Positions 28,341 through 36,835 of a DNA stretch of 64,000 nucleotides are shown here, in pieces. The stretch's first letter is position 1. The number at the start of each line of letters is the position of its first letter. Source of the DNA: Ktedonospora formicarum (GTDB lineage: Bacteria > Chloroflexota > Ktedonobacteria > Ktedonobacterales > Ktedonobacteraceae); assembly GCF_016587355.1 (NCBI RefSeq), contig NZ_BNJF01000003.1, forward strand, positions 558,001 to 622,000, read 5' to 3'. The notes beneath the pieces are model-generated. The model ran no database searches, was not told where the DNA came from, and was given only the letters and a program-made list of their open reading frames with translations. The translations under genes were made by a program, and so were the position numbers.

Positions 28341-28390
28341 TAGAGACAGAAGATCTACAGAAATGGCTATCTGTAGATCTTCTGTCTCTA
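28341..28390. terminator. Perfect 20-bp stem after the CBM gene
   Basis: TAGAGACAGAAGATCTACAG pairs perfectly with its complement across a 10-nt loop, about 90 nt after the stop. There is no U-tract, so it may be a processed 3' end or factor-dependent terminator rather than a classic intrinsic one. Confidence 0.65.
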
Positions 28391-28595
28391 TCGCGAACAA
28401 GGATAATAATTCTCCTCTCCTTCTCTTCATTATGATCCTCTATAAAGGACTGATTCCGTCCTCCTTCGACGCTATATTGTCCTTAGCGAGCTGTATAAAT
28501 AACCGTTTTATGGATCGCCATCGGCGACAGGCTGGTCCGCCGTCATGGTTTTCATTTGTTCCAAGTTGATCATAACAAAGGGAAAAGAAGAGATA

Positions 28596-29705
28596 ATGGC
28601 AGAACGTATACTGACGTTGCGCGAACTCAACCGCGCCACTCTTGCGCGCCAATTCCTGCTAGAGCGAGTGAGCCAATCACTCCTAGATGCCATAAAGCAT
28701 CTCATTGCTCTACAAGGGCAGGTGTCTAATGCTCCCTATATTGGCCTGTGGACGCGCCTGCGCGCCTTTGAGCGTGACTTCTTGAGCAATCTTCTTGAGG
28801 CGAGACATGTAGTGAGAGCATCGTCGCTGCGTGGGACCCTGCATCTTTTGATGGCAGAGGATTACTTGTGGATCCATCCTCTCCTTCGATCCACACTCAA
28901 CCGCAATCTCCATCTCTTCGCTCGCAAAGCGCAGGGCTTTGAGTTGGATCGCTTCGTCAAGGTGATGCAAGCCTATATCCAGGAACAGCCACGTACGGGA
29001 GTCGAGTTGCGGGCAAAGATGGAAGAGTTTTTCCCCGGTATGGGCAAGCAGCAGATCGCCGACGCCGTAAGAATGCACCTGGCGCTTATCCAGATACTCC
29101 CTGCTGGCATGTGGGGGTTCACAGGCAAGCCAGCTCACATCCAGGCGTCGGCCTGGCTCGGACAACCATTTGCCTCCCCGCAGGAGGGGCTGCATGACCT
29201 TATTCGCCGTTATCTGGCGGCCTTCGGCCCGGCTAGTGCCAGAGATATTCAGGCCTGGTCGGGGCTGACCGGTATTCAGAGCTCCCTTGAAGCTCTCAGG
29301 CCAGAACTGCAAATATATCGAGATGAGCAGGGAAAAGAACTCTTTGATCTGCTGGATGCGCCTATCCCTCCCGCTGAGACACCCGCACCGGTACGTTTCC
29401 TCCCGGCGTTTGACAATCTTATATATGGCTACGCTGACCGCCTTCGTGTAATAACCAACGCCTATCGACCTTTTATCTCTCATGGCAATATTGTGGTTCA
29501 AGTCTTTCTGGTCGATGGCTTTGTGCATGGTTTGTGGAAGACTGAACGGCGAGACACCTCAGTAACACTTGTGATAGAGCCGTTTGGGCCACTTTCGCTC
29601 GCTGTTCAAAACGAGTTGCAGCAGGAGGGGGAGCGACTCTTACGCTGGATTGCCGACGACGCAGAGGCCTTTGAAATCCAGTTTCGCTTCCACGAGAACA
29701 GGTGA
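28596..29705 (+). CDS. Winged-helix DNA-binding protein (HTH_42, AlkZ/YcaQ-like family)
   Basis: A 369-residue protein of the family containing the DNA interstrand-crosslink glycosylases AlkZ and YcaQ/AlkX. The family pattern is visible in LARQFLLER, ALQGQVSNAPYIGLWTRL, SLRGTLHLLMAEDY and, near the end, FLPAFDNLIYGYADR. The family uses tandem winged helices and a Q-x-Q or Q-x-D motif to excise alkylated bases. Here QGQ could be that motif, but many members are only annotated as winged-helix proteins, so glycosylase activity is not assured. Start ATG 28596 follows AAGAAGAG; the frame is open for 17 codons further upstream. Confidence 0.8.
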   Translation: MAERILTLRELNRATLARQFLLERVSQSLLDAIKHLIALQGQVSNAPYIGLWTRLRAFERDFLSNLLEARHVVRASSLRGTLHLLMAEDYLWIHPLLRSTLNRNLHLFARKAQGFELDRFVKVMQAYIQEQPRTGVELRAKMEEFFPGMGKQQIADAVRMHLALIQILPAGMWGFTGKPAHIQASAWLGQPFASPQEGLHDLIRRYLAAFGPASARDIQAWSGLTGIQSSLEALRPELQIYRDEQGKELFDLLDAPIPPAETPAPVRFLPAFDNLIYGYADRLRVITNAYRPFISHGNIVVQVFLVDGFVHGLWKTERRDTSVTLVIEPFGPLSLAVQNELQQEGERLLRWIADDAEAFEIQFRFHENR

Positions 29706-30224
29706 TACGATATAAGCGTAGCGATTTTTCTGTGGATATGCCAAGAGGATCACTCGATTGACAGGGGCAGAACATACTCTAAGCGACAGATGCACTTCTC
29801 AAGCGGCTTCGCCTCAATAGTAAAAGACTTCCTGGATGCTGCTTTGCGCTCTTTTTGCGGCAAAAACAGTCACCCTAAACCCATTCAACTGCCTTAGAGT
29901 ATGCTCTGGTCCATCTTGGCTGCGGACCTCCACCCCTCCAATATTACCGCCTGGCGAGCACTTCTCCAGACCCTCGACTATCGCCACGAGGGCCGTCGCC
30001 GCCGACTCCGCTTTCGCCGTGATCCACAGACCTATCTTGCCTCGTTGGAAGAGTGCCTTTGCAGATCAGGTTTGAAGTCGTAGTTTTTTTGGGCCAGAAA
30101 CATATTCTTGCATAGATCCTCTAGAAAAGGCTGTTTGCAAGAACATGGCAATCTATTGGCAAACCTTCTTTCCCTGATCAAGTACACCAGCTAAGAGGAC
30201 AAAGGCATGCATCTTCCCCTCCAA
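29706..30224. other. Gene-poor gap
   Basis: No well-supported gene. The open stretch 29901-30083 (WRALLQTLDYRHEGRRRRLR) has protein-like composition but no ribosome site and no recognised family; it may be a remnant. Confidence 0.4.
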
Positions 30225-30713
30225 TTATTTCACCTCACTGGCGAGAATGTAATCTTCATCTTCACCAGGAGGTTGCCAATACATCAGATAATTATCCAAC
30301 ATTTCTCGGCTAATCTTAAACGAGTCTTTCGTGAGATTATTGTTTCTTCCCACAACCCTTTCTCGTATCATTTCTATCGGCGTCTCAACATAGTACATTA
30401 CCGCCTTAGCACCAATTGTACCTGTTCTTCTTCTCATCTCATCTCGTTGTTCTTTTTCCCAAAATCCCTCGTCAATAATGACATCAATACCTTTCTCAGC
30501 AAGCTGGAATGCAACATCCCTTGTTAACTCACAGATTTTATGATCCCATTCCTCATATCCATCGATTGTAGGATCGTTTCCAATTAAACGAATTGACCAC
30601 TCATCCTTCGTGATTCTTACTGCGCCAGTTTTTTCTTCTAGCTTCTTTGCAAAAGTAGTTTTACCAGCACCGATAAATCCACAAATTAGATAAACAATAG
30701 GTTTTCTTTTCAT
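30225..30713 (-). CDS. P-loop (zeta-toxin/adenylate-kinase-like) small-molecule kinase
   Basis: A 162-residue AAA_33-type P-loop protein. Walker A is CGFIGAGKTTFAKKL (about residues 11-25), the ITKDEW segment follows, and VIIDEGFW provides the Walker-B-like Asp. RERVVGRNNN carries lid arginines. Such enzymes phosphorylate nucleosides, antibiotics or sugars, or act as zeta toxins; no antitoxin gene is adjacent. Base composition (AT-rich) and Lys/Asn/Ile-rich codons differ from neighbours, suggesting recent acquisition from a low-GC donor, possibly a Bacillota species (inference). Confidence 0.8.
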   Translation of the reverse strand: MKRKPIVYLICGFIGAGKTTFAKKLEEKTGAVRITKDEWSIRLIGNDPTIDGYEEWDHKICELTRDVAFQLAEKGIDVIIDEGFWEKEQRDEMRRRTGTIGAKAVMYYVETPIEMIRERVVGRNNNLTKDSFKISREMLDNYLMYWQPPGEDEDYILASEVK

Positions 30714-30954
30714 AAACGTTATTCTACCAGGTTCTAAATCAAATGAAGAAACTACGCACAGGCGTTGAGGCTAATTGAAGTTAAAAATATGTGCTCCCTG
30801 ACCAGAATTCAAAATTGAATCACTAACAGACTCTAGAAAAATTCGGATAGAAGATGAAAAGCAGATATTTCATCAATAGTAGATGTGTTTAAAATAGGGA
30901 AAATAATCGGCCCCTGATGCAACCAACCCACTTCTTGCGCCTGGCGAGTTCACC
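30714..30954. other. Intergenic with possible IS-end remnant
   Basis: No gene. Contains ATTCAAAATTGAATCAC (30807-30823), also at 13263-13279, directly followed by TAACAGACTCTA (30824-30835), the complement of the first 12 bases of the window. Confidence 0.4.
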
Positions 30955-31626
30955 TCACATACTTGGATCCCAGGCAGGAACATCTTTAAGAATGGCACAC
31001 ATCATATGGGTATAATAGATCGCTAATTGCCTGGGTGAGTATGGCCTCTCCTCTTCCAACCACCAGGTTATCGTATCAACAAGTAGGGACGCGATCTGAG
31101 TCGGCACAAAGCCATCTTCGAAAACATGTAAAGAGTTTTTCTGTTGCCTCACAAGCCCCTTCAGAAGGGCTTGGAGACGTTCTTCTATCATCCTGGCAAG
31201 ATAAGCACGCAAGTTGATGACAAACCAGGTACTCCCTCTCTTGCCAAGCAAGGCTCGATACAACCTCTCGTATTCCGCGACATGCTCAAACAGCGTCACA
31301 TATGGAGGCAATATTTCCTCTGTATACTGGAAAAGCTCTCCCCATGACTGCAATGAGGTCTGCGCGTTCATGTTGTCTACAGCCTCGCGCCGGGAACTAT
31401 CGAGCTCCTTGTTCATCGCGGCGACAATCTCTTCAAAGAGCTTCAACACCATATCATATTTATCTTCATAGTAGCGGTAGAAGGCTGTACGGCTGACCAT
31501 CGCCCGGCTCGCGATATCAGCTACTGTCAACGCGTCAAAACCGCGCTCCTCTATTAAGGCGATAAACGCTTCCCGTATAAGTTTCTGCGTGCGCCGAACT
31601 CGCAGATCACCAGAGATATGTGACAC
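30955..31626 (-). CDS. TetR/AcrR family transcriptional regulator
   Basis: A 223-residue repressor. The HTH (residues about 10-57) includes ALTVADIASRAMVSRTAFYR and the YYEDKYDMV junction. The C-terminal part (LFEHVAEYERLYRALLGKRG, then WWLEEERPYSPRQLA) matches the TetR_C_8-like group. It is divergent from the flavin monooxygenase across 209 bp containing a TGTTAC/GTAACA dyad, so it most likely represses that gene and itself. The TetR protein at 35005-35589 shares the same architecture and is a paralogue. Confidence 0.92.
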   Translation of the reverse strand: MSHISGDLRVRRTQKLIREAFIALIEERGFDALTVADIASRAMVSRTAFYRYYEDKYDMVLKLFEEIVAAMNKELDSSRREAVDNMNAQTSLQSWGELFQYTEEILPPYVTLFEHVAEYERLYRALLGKRGSTWFVINLRAYLARMIEERLQALLKGLVRQQKNSLHVFEDGFVPTQIASLLVDTITWWLEEERPYSPRQLAIYYTHMMCAILKDVPAWDPSM

Positions 31627-31637
31627 ATTCCGCTCCC

Positions 31638-31653
31638 TGTTACATAGGTAACA
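31638..31653. promoter_or_regulatory. Candidate TetR operator
   Basis: TGTTAC-ATAG-GTAACA is a perfect 6-bp-arm dyad 12 bp upstream of the TetR start. A related half-site TATGTAAC occurs further toward the monooxygenase gene. Confidence 0.6.
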
Positions 31654-31835
31654 CTTTCCCTTGATTGCTTCTCGTTTTTAGCTCTTGGATTAAGTAGACT
31701 CACAACAGATAGGGTATTACGAATACTTCACTATGTAACGAAATGGGAATAGTGTCAACATTAGCGCTCTGTCTCACGCTTGTGAGGAGGTAGTCCTCTC
31801 GCCTGTTTTTAAGATCCTTCAAGGAGTGAACGAAA

Positions 31836-32993
31836 ATGTCACAACAACTTCCAATCCAGAATATTCTTATCTCCGGCGCTAGCATCGCCGGATTAACGCT
31901 CGCTTACTGGCTCAAGCAATATCATTTCAACGTGACTGTAGTTGAACAAGGTGCAGGGCCTCGCATGGGTGGCTCTCCGATTGATGTACGAGGTCAGGCC
32001 CTGGATGTAGCCGCTCGCATGGGGATTTTACCACAGGTCCAGGCAGCACAGGTGGGCACTGATGGTATGACCTTTGTAAATGCCTCTGGCAAACCCATAG
32101 GAAAGGTTAACCCAAATCAGTTCGACGAGCAGCCCGGTGAGGATGTGGAACTTCGCCGCGATGTACTGGTTGACATCCTCTATGGGTTGACAAAAGAGTC
32201 TGTGGACTTTCTTTTCCAGGATACGATTACGGCATTGAAACAAGACGAGACGGGTGTTGATGTAACCTTTGCTCATCATGAGGCTCGTCAGTTCGACGTG
32301 GTTATCGGGGCTGATGGCCTGCACTCGGCGGTACGGCGACTCGTTTTCGGAGAGGAGGCGCAATTTGTCCGTTACCTTGGCATGTATGTCTCCATTGTCG
32401 AGGTTGGCCCAGAGACCAATGCACAGGCAAACCGGGTCACGTTTTATAATACACCCGGAAGAATGGCGGGCCTCTCTCGCTATCCAGATCAGGATTACGC
32501 TATGTTTGTCTTCCGCTCACCCAAATTACATTATGACTACCACAGCATTCAGGAGAAGAAACACCTTCTGCTCAACGCCTTCGCTGGCGAATCGGCATGG
32601 GAAGTTCCTCAGTTGTTAGATGCGGTCAGAGACGCGCCCGACCTCTACATTGATGAGGTCAGCCAGGTTCGGATGCCGCACTGGTCACAGGGAAGGGTCG
32701 CGCTCATCGGTGATGCCGCCCATTGCGCGGCCTTCCTATCTGGCATGGGAAGCACGCTGGCTATGGTTGGAGCCTCTACACTTGCGGAGGAACTCGCCAG
32801 AGCCCACGCAGATTATCGTCAAGCCTTTACGCAATATGAAAAGATAATGCGGCCCATTGTAGAGCCAACCCAGGCACGTGTACCAGAGGTCGCTCGCTTT
32901 TTCGTCCCAACCACCTCCTTTGGGATCTGGGCTCGCAACCAGCTTACCCACTTTATGCCCCTTCTTGAAGCGTTTAGCTCCCGGAACAAATAG
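31836..32993 (+). CDS. FAD-dependent monooxygenase (PHBH/TetX-like)
   Basis: A 385-residue group A flavoprotein monooxygenase. The Rossmann dinucleotide motif is GASIAGLTLAYWL at the N terminus, the DG motif is VVIGADGLHSAVRR and the ribityl-binding GD motif is ALIGDAAHCAAFLSGMGS. Members hydroxylate aromatic compounds or inactivate tetracyclines with NADPH and O2. The divergent TetR gene suggests induction by the substrate. Substrate specificity, including true TetX activity, cannot be read from sequence. An AAGGAG ribosome site precedes the ATG. Confidence 0.9.
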   Translation: MSQQLPIQNILISGASIAGLTLAYWLKQYHFNVTVVEQGAGPRMGGSPIDVRGQALDVAARMGILPQVQAAQVGTDGMTFVNASGKPIGKVNPNQFDEQPGEDVELRRDVLVDILYGLTKESVDFLFQDTITALKQDETGVDVTFAHHEARQFDVVIGADGLHSAVRRLVFGEEAQFVRYLGMYVSIVEVGPETNAQANRVTFYNTPGRMAGLSRYPDQDYAMFVFRSPKLHYDYHSIQEKKHLLLNAFAGESAWEVPQLLDAVRDAPDLYIDEVSQVRMPHWSQGRVALIGDAAHCAAFLSGMGSTLAMVGASTLAEELARAHADYRQAFTQYEKIMRPIVEPTQARVPEVARFFVPTTSFGIWARNQLTHFMPLLEAFSSRNK

Positions 32994-33005
32994 TGTTTTG
33001 GATAT

Positions 33006-33057
33006 AAGAAAGCCCATGCGAGATGCGTCCTGAGATGCATCTCGCATGGGCTTTCTT
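33006..33057 (+). terminator. Strong intrinsic terminator after monooxygenase
   Basis: A perfect 21-bp stem (left arm starting AAGAAAGCCCATGCG) with a 10-nt loop begins 13 nt after the stop. The A-rich and T-rich arm bases make it effective on both strands, so it also ends antisense transcription from the HEAT remnant. Confidence 0.85.
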
Positions 33058-33059
33058 GA

Positions 33060-33341
33060 TGCACAATTTTGATCCAGCTTTGCCATGGTTTGGAGTATGA
33101 GTAGACGCAGGCGTGCATCATTGTGCATGACCATTGAAGCCAGTACTGCAAACGCTCGCATATCATTGAGCATGCCTAACGCTTTAATTGCGGCTTTACA
33201 TGCGTGATATTCAGAATCATTGATTAATGTCAACAACGCACTATATGCCTGTATTCACTCGGTACGACGGCGCATAATGCTTTTGATGGCCTGCAGGCGC
33301 ACCTGGCTATCCGGGTCGGCCAATTCAGTGAGGAGCATAGT
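33060..33341 (-). pseudogene. HEAT-repeat protein remnant
   Basis: On the minus strand an ATG near 33341 begins MLLTELADPDSQVRLQAIKS, a typical HEAT repeat. An in-frame TGA follows after IMRRRTE, and the same frame resumes with IQAYSALLTLIND, then ACKAAIKALGMLNDMRAFAV and ARLRLLILQTMAKL. The 3' part is cut by the monooxygenase terminator. The premature stop and missing remainder mark a decayed gene of the HEAT/PBS-lyase-repeat type. Confidence 0.65.
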
Positions 33342-33544
33342 GAAAGGGGGGTGTGATGTCTTCACGAAAAATATTCAATCTTTCTGTAGATACTAATTTC
33401 ATGGTTCTACTCTTGTCTTCTTTTCACTCTATCCTGTTCTGGCAAGGCTGGAGAATCATAGGATATTCTGTTTTATCTTATCCGACCCAGAAGACCTCTA
33501 TGTTTCACACTCGGTTCTTTCGATCAGGCTCCATGTTGAAAGGC
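33237..33544. other. Intergenic including end of HEAT remnant
   Basis: Beyond the HEAT fragment, 33342-33544 shows no gene; it lies downstream of the small membrane protein on the minus strand. Confidence 0.4.
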
Positions 33545-33958
33545 TTACGAAGTTGGGGGGAGGCGCTGATCGAGAGAGGGGGCAGGAATCCGTTGTGTTT
33601 TTGGTACCACTAACAGGTAGATGAGGATTGCGATCCCACTGAAGGTCAGCGTCCCAAGAAACCAGCCCCATTGTCTTTGCCTGCCTTGCCTTACCAGAGC
33701 ACCAATCCAGGTGATGCAGCCACATACCAATGCCATGAGCAAGACTATCACTGCCAGGAAATAGATATCCAGGACAGAACCAGAGAAATCATCTTCGATG
33801 ATGGCTCGGCACGTTGTTTCTCCAGAATGTTGAGCAGAGCGACAATATTGGTGAAGATCGGGGTTTAAGACAACATTGGCATAGATACCGAGAGCCACAG
33901 CCATTATGAGAAAAAGTACACACAAGAGAAACCAGACCGCAATGGCTTTATTCGACAT
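33545..33958 (-). CDS. Small three-helix membrane protein
   Basis: A 137-residue integral membrane protein of unknown function. The helices are about residues 6-27 (AVWFLLCVLFLIMAVALGIY), 58-84 and 93-114. The loop between the first two contains two Cys (QYCRS and TTCRA) that could form an extracytoplasmic disulfide. Start ATG 33958 with GGAGGGATCTC upstream is chosen because the same leader and start are duplicated at 18280-18300, before the truncated paralogue. It stands alone between a HEAT remnant and a lipoprotein gene. Confidence 0.72.
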   Translation of the reverse strand: MSNKAIAVWFLLCVLFLIMAVALGIYANVVLNPDLHQYCRSAQHSGETTCRAIIEDDFSGSVLDIYFLAVIVLLMALVCGCITWIGALVRQGRQRQWGWFLGTLTFSGIAILIYLLVVPKTQRIPAPSLDQRLPPTS

Positions 33959-34185
33959 AAAAGAGATCCCTCCCTTTGATGAACACGTGTCACAAGGCAG
34001 CAAGGGGACACATGGGCATAGTTATCCTCATATACCATATGTATTTAAAACATATTATAACCCTCCCCATCACGGTTACCAGTGGCCCATTGGATAAGAA
34101 AAGGAACTCCTGAAGATGCAGAGCCGTCTCCTGTCTAGGAGTATTTCTTGAAATATCGTACTTCAACACTGAAGAAAGGCCCATA
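33959..34185. other. Divergent intergenic region
   Basis: Separates the membrane protein (minus) and lipoprotein (plus). It is AT-rich at 34020-34070 with plausible promoter composition, but no firm boxes were assigned. Confidence 0.35.
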
Positions 34186-34710
34186 TTGATACATACTTCT
34201 CTATCTATCTCTCAACGATGTTTTCTTCTTATGAGTATCATGATTGCGTTTTTCCTGGTCGGATGCGAGTATAACGCGAAAAGTGACGCGACAGCGCCTC
34301 CGACGAGCATACGGTCTACATCGCCAACAGTTCCAGTTCCTACGGCTCCTCCTGACTCCGTCACCTTGCAGGTAGGAGCAGCTAGCTATCAGGTAGGGAG
34401 CGACATGAGCGTGACAATCAAGAATCAGAGCAAGCAGGCAATCTCTTTTTTCAATGCTCGAACAGACTGCACCGTGCTCCTTTTGGAGCGGCAGGGTGCC
34501 AACTCCTGGGAGCCTGTTGCGCCCTGCGCACGCAAGTTCATGCCTCAACTCCATTTCTTGAAAACGGGAGAAACTCTGGAGGTCAATTTCGCCATTTCCG
34601 ATCAATGGCCGACAGGTCAATATCGAGCGCGGTTAGACTATCGTGTTGGCTCAGAGACAAAGGGTGGAGGAGCAACGACAATTGTTTCGAGTGTGTTCCA
34701 TGTGGGCTGA
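34186..34710 (+). CDS. Putative lipoprotein with an Ig-like beta domain
   Basis: A 174-residue lipoprotein. The signal peptide MSIMIAFFLVGC ends at a lipobox with Cys27. A Ser/Thr/Pro-rich linker (residues 35-55) precedes a beta-sandwich-like domain (VTLQVGAASYQVGSDMSVTI, later GQYRARLDYRVG) resembling intracellular-proteinase-inhibitor BsuPI or immunoglobulin-like domains. TTG 34186 preceded by AAAGG at good spacing is taken as start; ATG at residue 16 is an alternative. It contains two cysteines in the mature domain (DCTV, PCAR). Function unknown. Confidence 0.7.
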   Translation: MIHTSLSISQRCFLLMSIMIAFFLVGCEYNAKSDATAPPTSIRSTSPTVPVPTAPPDSVTLQVGAASYQVGSDMSVTIKNQSKQAISFFNARTDCTVLLLERQGANSWEPVAPCARKFMPQLHFLKTGETLEVNFAISDQWPTGQYRARLDYRVGSETKGGGATTIVSSVFHVG

Positions 34711-35004
34711 TAACTGCTGTCGTCTCTTCTTGGACTGCAGGTCTTTGCATTTCATGAACCCTTCTAAAACGGAAAATGTTCTTCACATAGCTTTAAACGT
34801 GAGATGGTGCCCACCTCGTGCAGGTTCCAGAAACCTCCTGCGTAAGGAGCACGATCAGCTTGTAGCCAACGTAAGGACAAACGCGTTGCCTCCGGCTGTA
34901 ACAGATGGCGATCGATTAATCCAATGCCCCAAGCTATCCGTTAGGAACAGGTGAGCTAACCGCTCCCAGGTAGGCTAAGAAGGTGAAAAAGTGAACAGCC
35001 CTGG
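34711..35004. other. Intergenic, convergent
   Basis: No gene recognised between the convergent lipoprotein and TetR genes, and no clear terminator. Confidence 0.35.
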
Positions 35005-35589
35005 TCAATGGTGAGCGAACAATGTGTTGTGGAACGAGAGCAAATATTGCGCCATGTGATGAGGAGAAAGAGGCATATCATTCTCAAGCCACCAGGCTAA
35101 GAGGCTGAGGACGGCTCCCGCAAAACATTGCACTTGCATAGCAAGCGGGAAGGTGAAGGACTCATTGGCAGGAGCTAATTTGTGCAGTTTGACCAAAGCC
35201 ACTTCTGCGACATACTTCTTGATCAGTTCCTGAAACCGACCAATCCCTTCCCCACACAACATTAACTTGTAGAAGTGTTGATGCTGTGCGACATGCTCAA
35301 ACAGGCGAATAAAATAGGGTGGCGGATCATTCAGAGAGAATGCGCCGGGTGGCCTATGCCCTTCCGCAAGCAATGCTTCATACATCTGGCGCATTCCTTG
35401 CTCAAGTAAGGCGTACTTATCCTCATAATGCTTATAAAATGTGGTGCGATGAACCATCGCTCGCTCACAGATATCTTTGACAGTAACCTCCTCAAATGGC
35501 CGCTCGGAAAGTTCCGCCATCAGTGCTTCCCACAGCAACTTGTGAGTGCGCCGAACACGCAAATCTGCGTGCTCTTCAGAGATCTTCAT
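35005..35589 (-). CDS. TetR/AcrR family transcriptional regulator
   Basis: A 194-residue repressor of the same subgroup as the protein at 30955-31626. The HTH contains VTVKDICERAMVHRTTFYKH, then YEDKYALLEQG; the C-terminal domain has RLFEHVAQHQHFYKLMLCGEG and AWWLENDMPLSP. It is divergent from a SAM methyltransferase gene, its probable target. Two nested pairs of 10-bp inverted repeats lie in the shared 236-bp spacer. Confidence 0.92.
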   Translation of the reverse strand: MKISEEHADLRVRRTHKLLWEALMAELSERPFEEVTVKDICERAMVHRTTFYKHYEDKYALLEQGMRQMYEALLAEGHRPPGAFSLNDPPPYFIRLFEHVAQHQHFYKLMLCGEGIGRFQELIKKYVAEVALVKLHKLAPANESFTFPLAMQVQCFAGAVLSLLAWWLENDMPLSPHHMAQYLLSFHNTLFAHH

Positions 35590-35655
35590 CGACGCATTCC
35601 TTTCTTGTGTCTCTTATGCTACAATAGTGCTCTTTTTGCTTCTTGATTCGTCGTG

Positions 35656-35794
35656 CTTTTTCTAGCATACTCGAAGTAGGAACAGATGTAAAGATAGGCT
35701 ACACTCTGTAGACAAACGTATTCAGAAAACGAGCCAGATCGTTCGCTCTGTCTTGAGCCTGTTCCTACACACAAACAGGTATTTCTAGAAAAAG
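35656..35794. promoter_or_regulatory. Nested inverted repeats in TetR/methyltransferase spacer
   Basis: Outer arms CTTTTTCTAG (35656-35665) and CTAGAAAAAG (35785-35794), and inner arms GTAGGAACAG (35676-35685) and CTGTTCCTAC (35759-35768), are perfect complements. They could be paired operator sites or the base of a long cruciform in the divergent promoter region. Confidence 0.55.
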
Positions 35795-35825
35795 AGCATT
35801 TTTCGCTGAAAAGGAGCAACAATCT

Positions 35826-36515
35826 ATGCATTCATTTGCACGCCACCGCCACCGTTCCTCGGCTGAAGGATCAACGAAAGACACAAAAGGGCTGGTTCTC
35901 AATGATGGCTGGCGTTACGATCTAGGGGAATGGTTCCACGATACCTTTTCATTCCATGGAGCGTTTCGAAAGCTCAGGCAGAGGACCATCGGCCTGGCAC
36001 GTTTGCAACTGGGGGAGCAGGTGCTTGATGTGGGATGTGGTACGGGGACACTCGCGGTGGAAGCAGCGCGCCACATTGGCCGCATGGGCCGCATTGAGGG
36101 AATTGATCCGGGAGCCCAGCAGATCGCCCGTGCCCGTGCGAAAGCGGCTCGGCGCAACCTTCCAGTCGAGTTCCAACTTGGGGTGATTGAACAACTCCCC
36201 TTCCCAGATCAGACATTTGATGTGGTGTTCTCGACCTTGATGATGCATCATTTGCCAGTTCCTCTCAAACGCCAGGGGCTTGCGGAAATCGCTCGTGTCC
36301 TCAAATCTGGTGGACGACTCGTCATTGCTGACTTCAAACCCAAGCAGGAACGTGCAGGCCAAGCAGCGAATTTTCATGCCGGAGGGAGCCATATACAAAA
36401 ACTGGAAGCTCTCCTCAAGGAAGCCAGTTTTTGTCAGATAGAAACGGAGGAGTTGCTCCCCCCACGCTTCTCTACCTTTCCAGGAGCGATCCTCGTCCGT
36501 GCTTACAAAAGCTGA
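35826..36515 (+). CDS. Class I SAM-dependent methyltransferase
   Basis: A 229-residue UbiE/Methyltransf_11-type enzyme. Motif I is VLDVGCGTGTLAVEA (about residues 66-80), the acidic residue of motif II lies in IEGIDPG, and motif post-I includes LPFPDQTFDVVFSTLMMHHL. The N-terminal 45 residues are basic and variable. The substrate is unknown. The divergent TetR regulator suggests it modifies a toxic or signalling small molecule. Confidence 0.88.
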   Translation: MHSFARHRHRSSAEGSTKDTKGLVLNDGWRYDLGEWFHDTFSFHGAFRKLRQRTIGLARLQLGEQVLDVGCGTGTLAVEAARHIGRMGRIEGIDPGAQQIARARAKAARRNLPVEFQLGVIEQLPFPDQTFDVVFSTLMMHHLPVPLKRQGLAEIARVLKSGGRLVIADFKPKQERAGQAANFHAGGSHIQKLEALLKEASFCQIETEELLPPRFSTFPGAILVRAYKS

Positions 36516-36835
36516 GATGAAAGAACGATCCTATGAGAAAACACAGACTTGTACTCCATCGAGAAGCGAGGTACCTATGAACGATATCGCCGATACCTTG
36601 GTCCGCATCCAGACCTCTGCGGAAGATCGTCTCTTTGAGAAGAAAGCAAGATCAGAGAAGTTATTTTCGCGCCCTCATGCTATGCTCGCTTTCGCGAGCA
36701 ACGTTCGTCATCTGGAGCCGAGTAGAGAAGAAACGCGCAGAGCTTTGTCTTCACACATAAACACGAGATCCGGAGGAGAGACCTGGCGGCATTGCCTTTC
36801 TCTCATCACCCAACAATTGATAAGGAGTGCTTTTT
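36516..36835. other. Gap upstream of DHFR-fold gene
   Basis: An open stretch from 36577 (MNDIADTLVRIQTSAEDRLF) has GAGG upstream and could be a small gene, but it runs past the next start, loses protein character and matches nothing I know. Not called as a gene. Confidence 0.3.

Noticed and set aside
29901..30083. Possible 60-residue basic protein
   Set aside because: No ribosome site, no family resemblance, surrounded by non-coding DNA; kept only as a possible remnant in the gap description.
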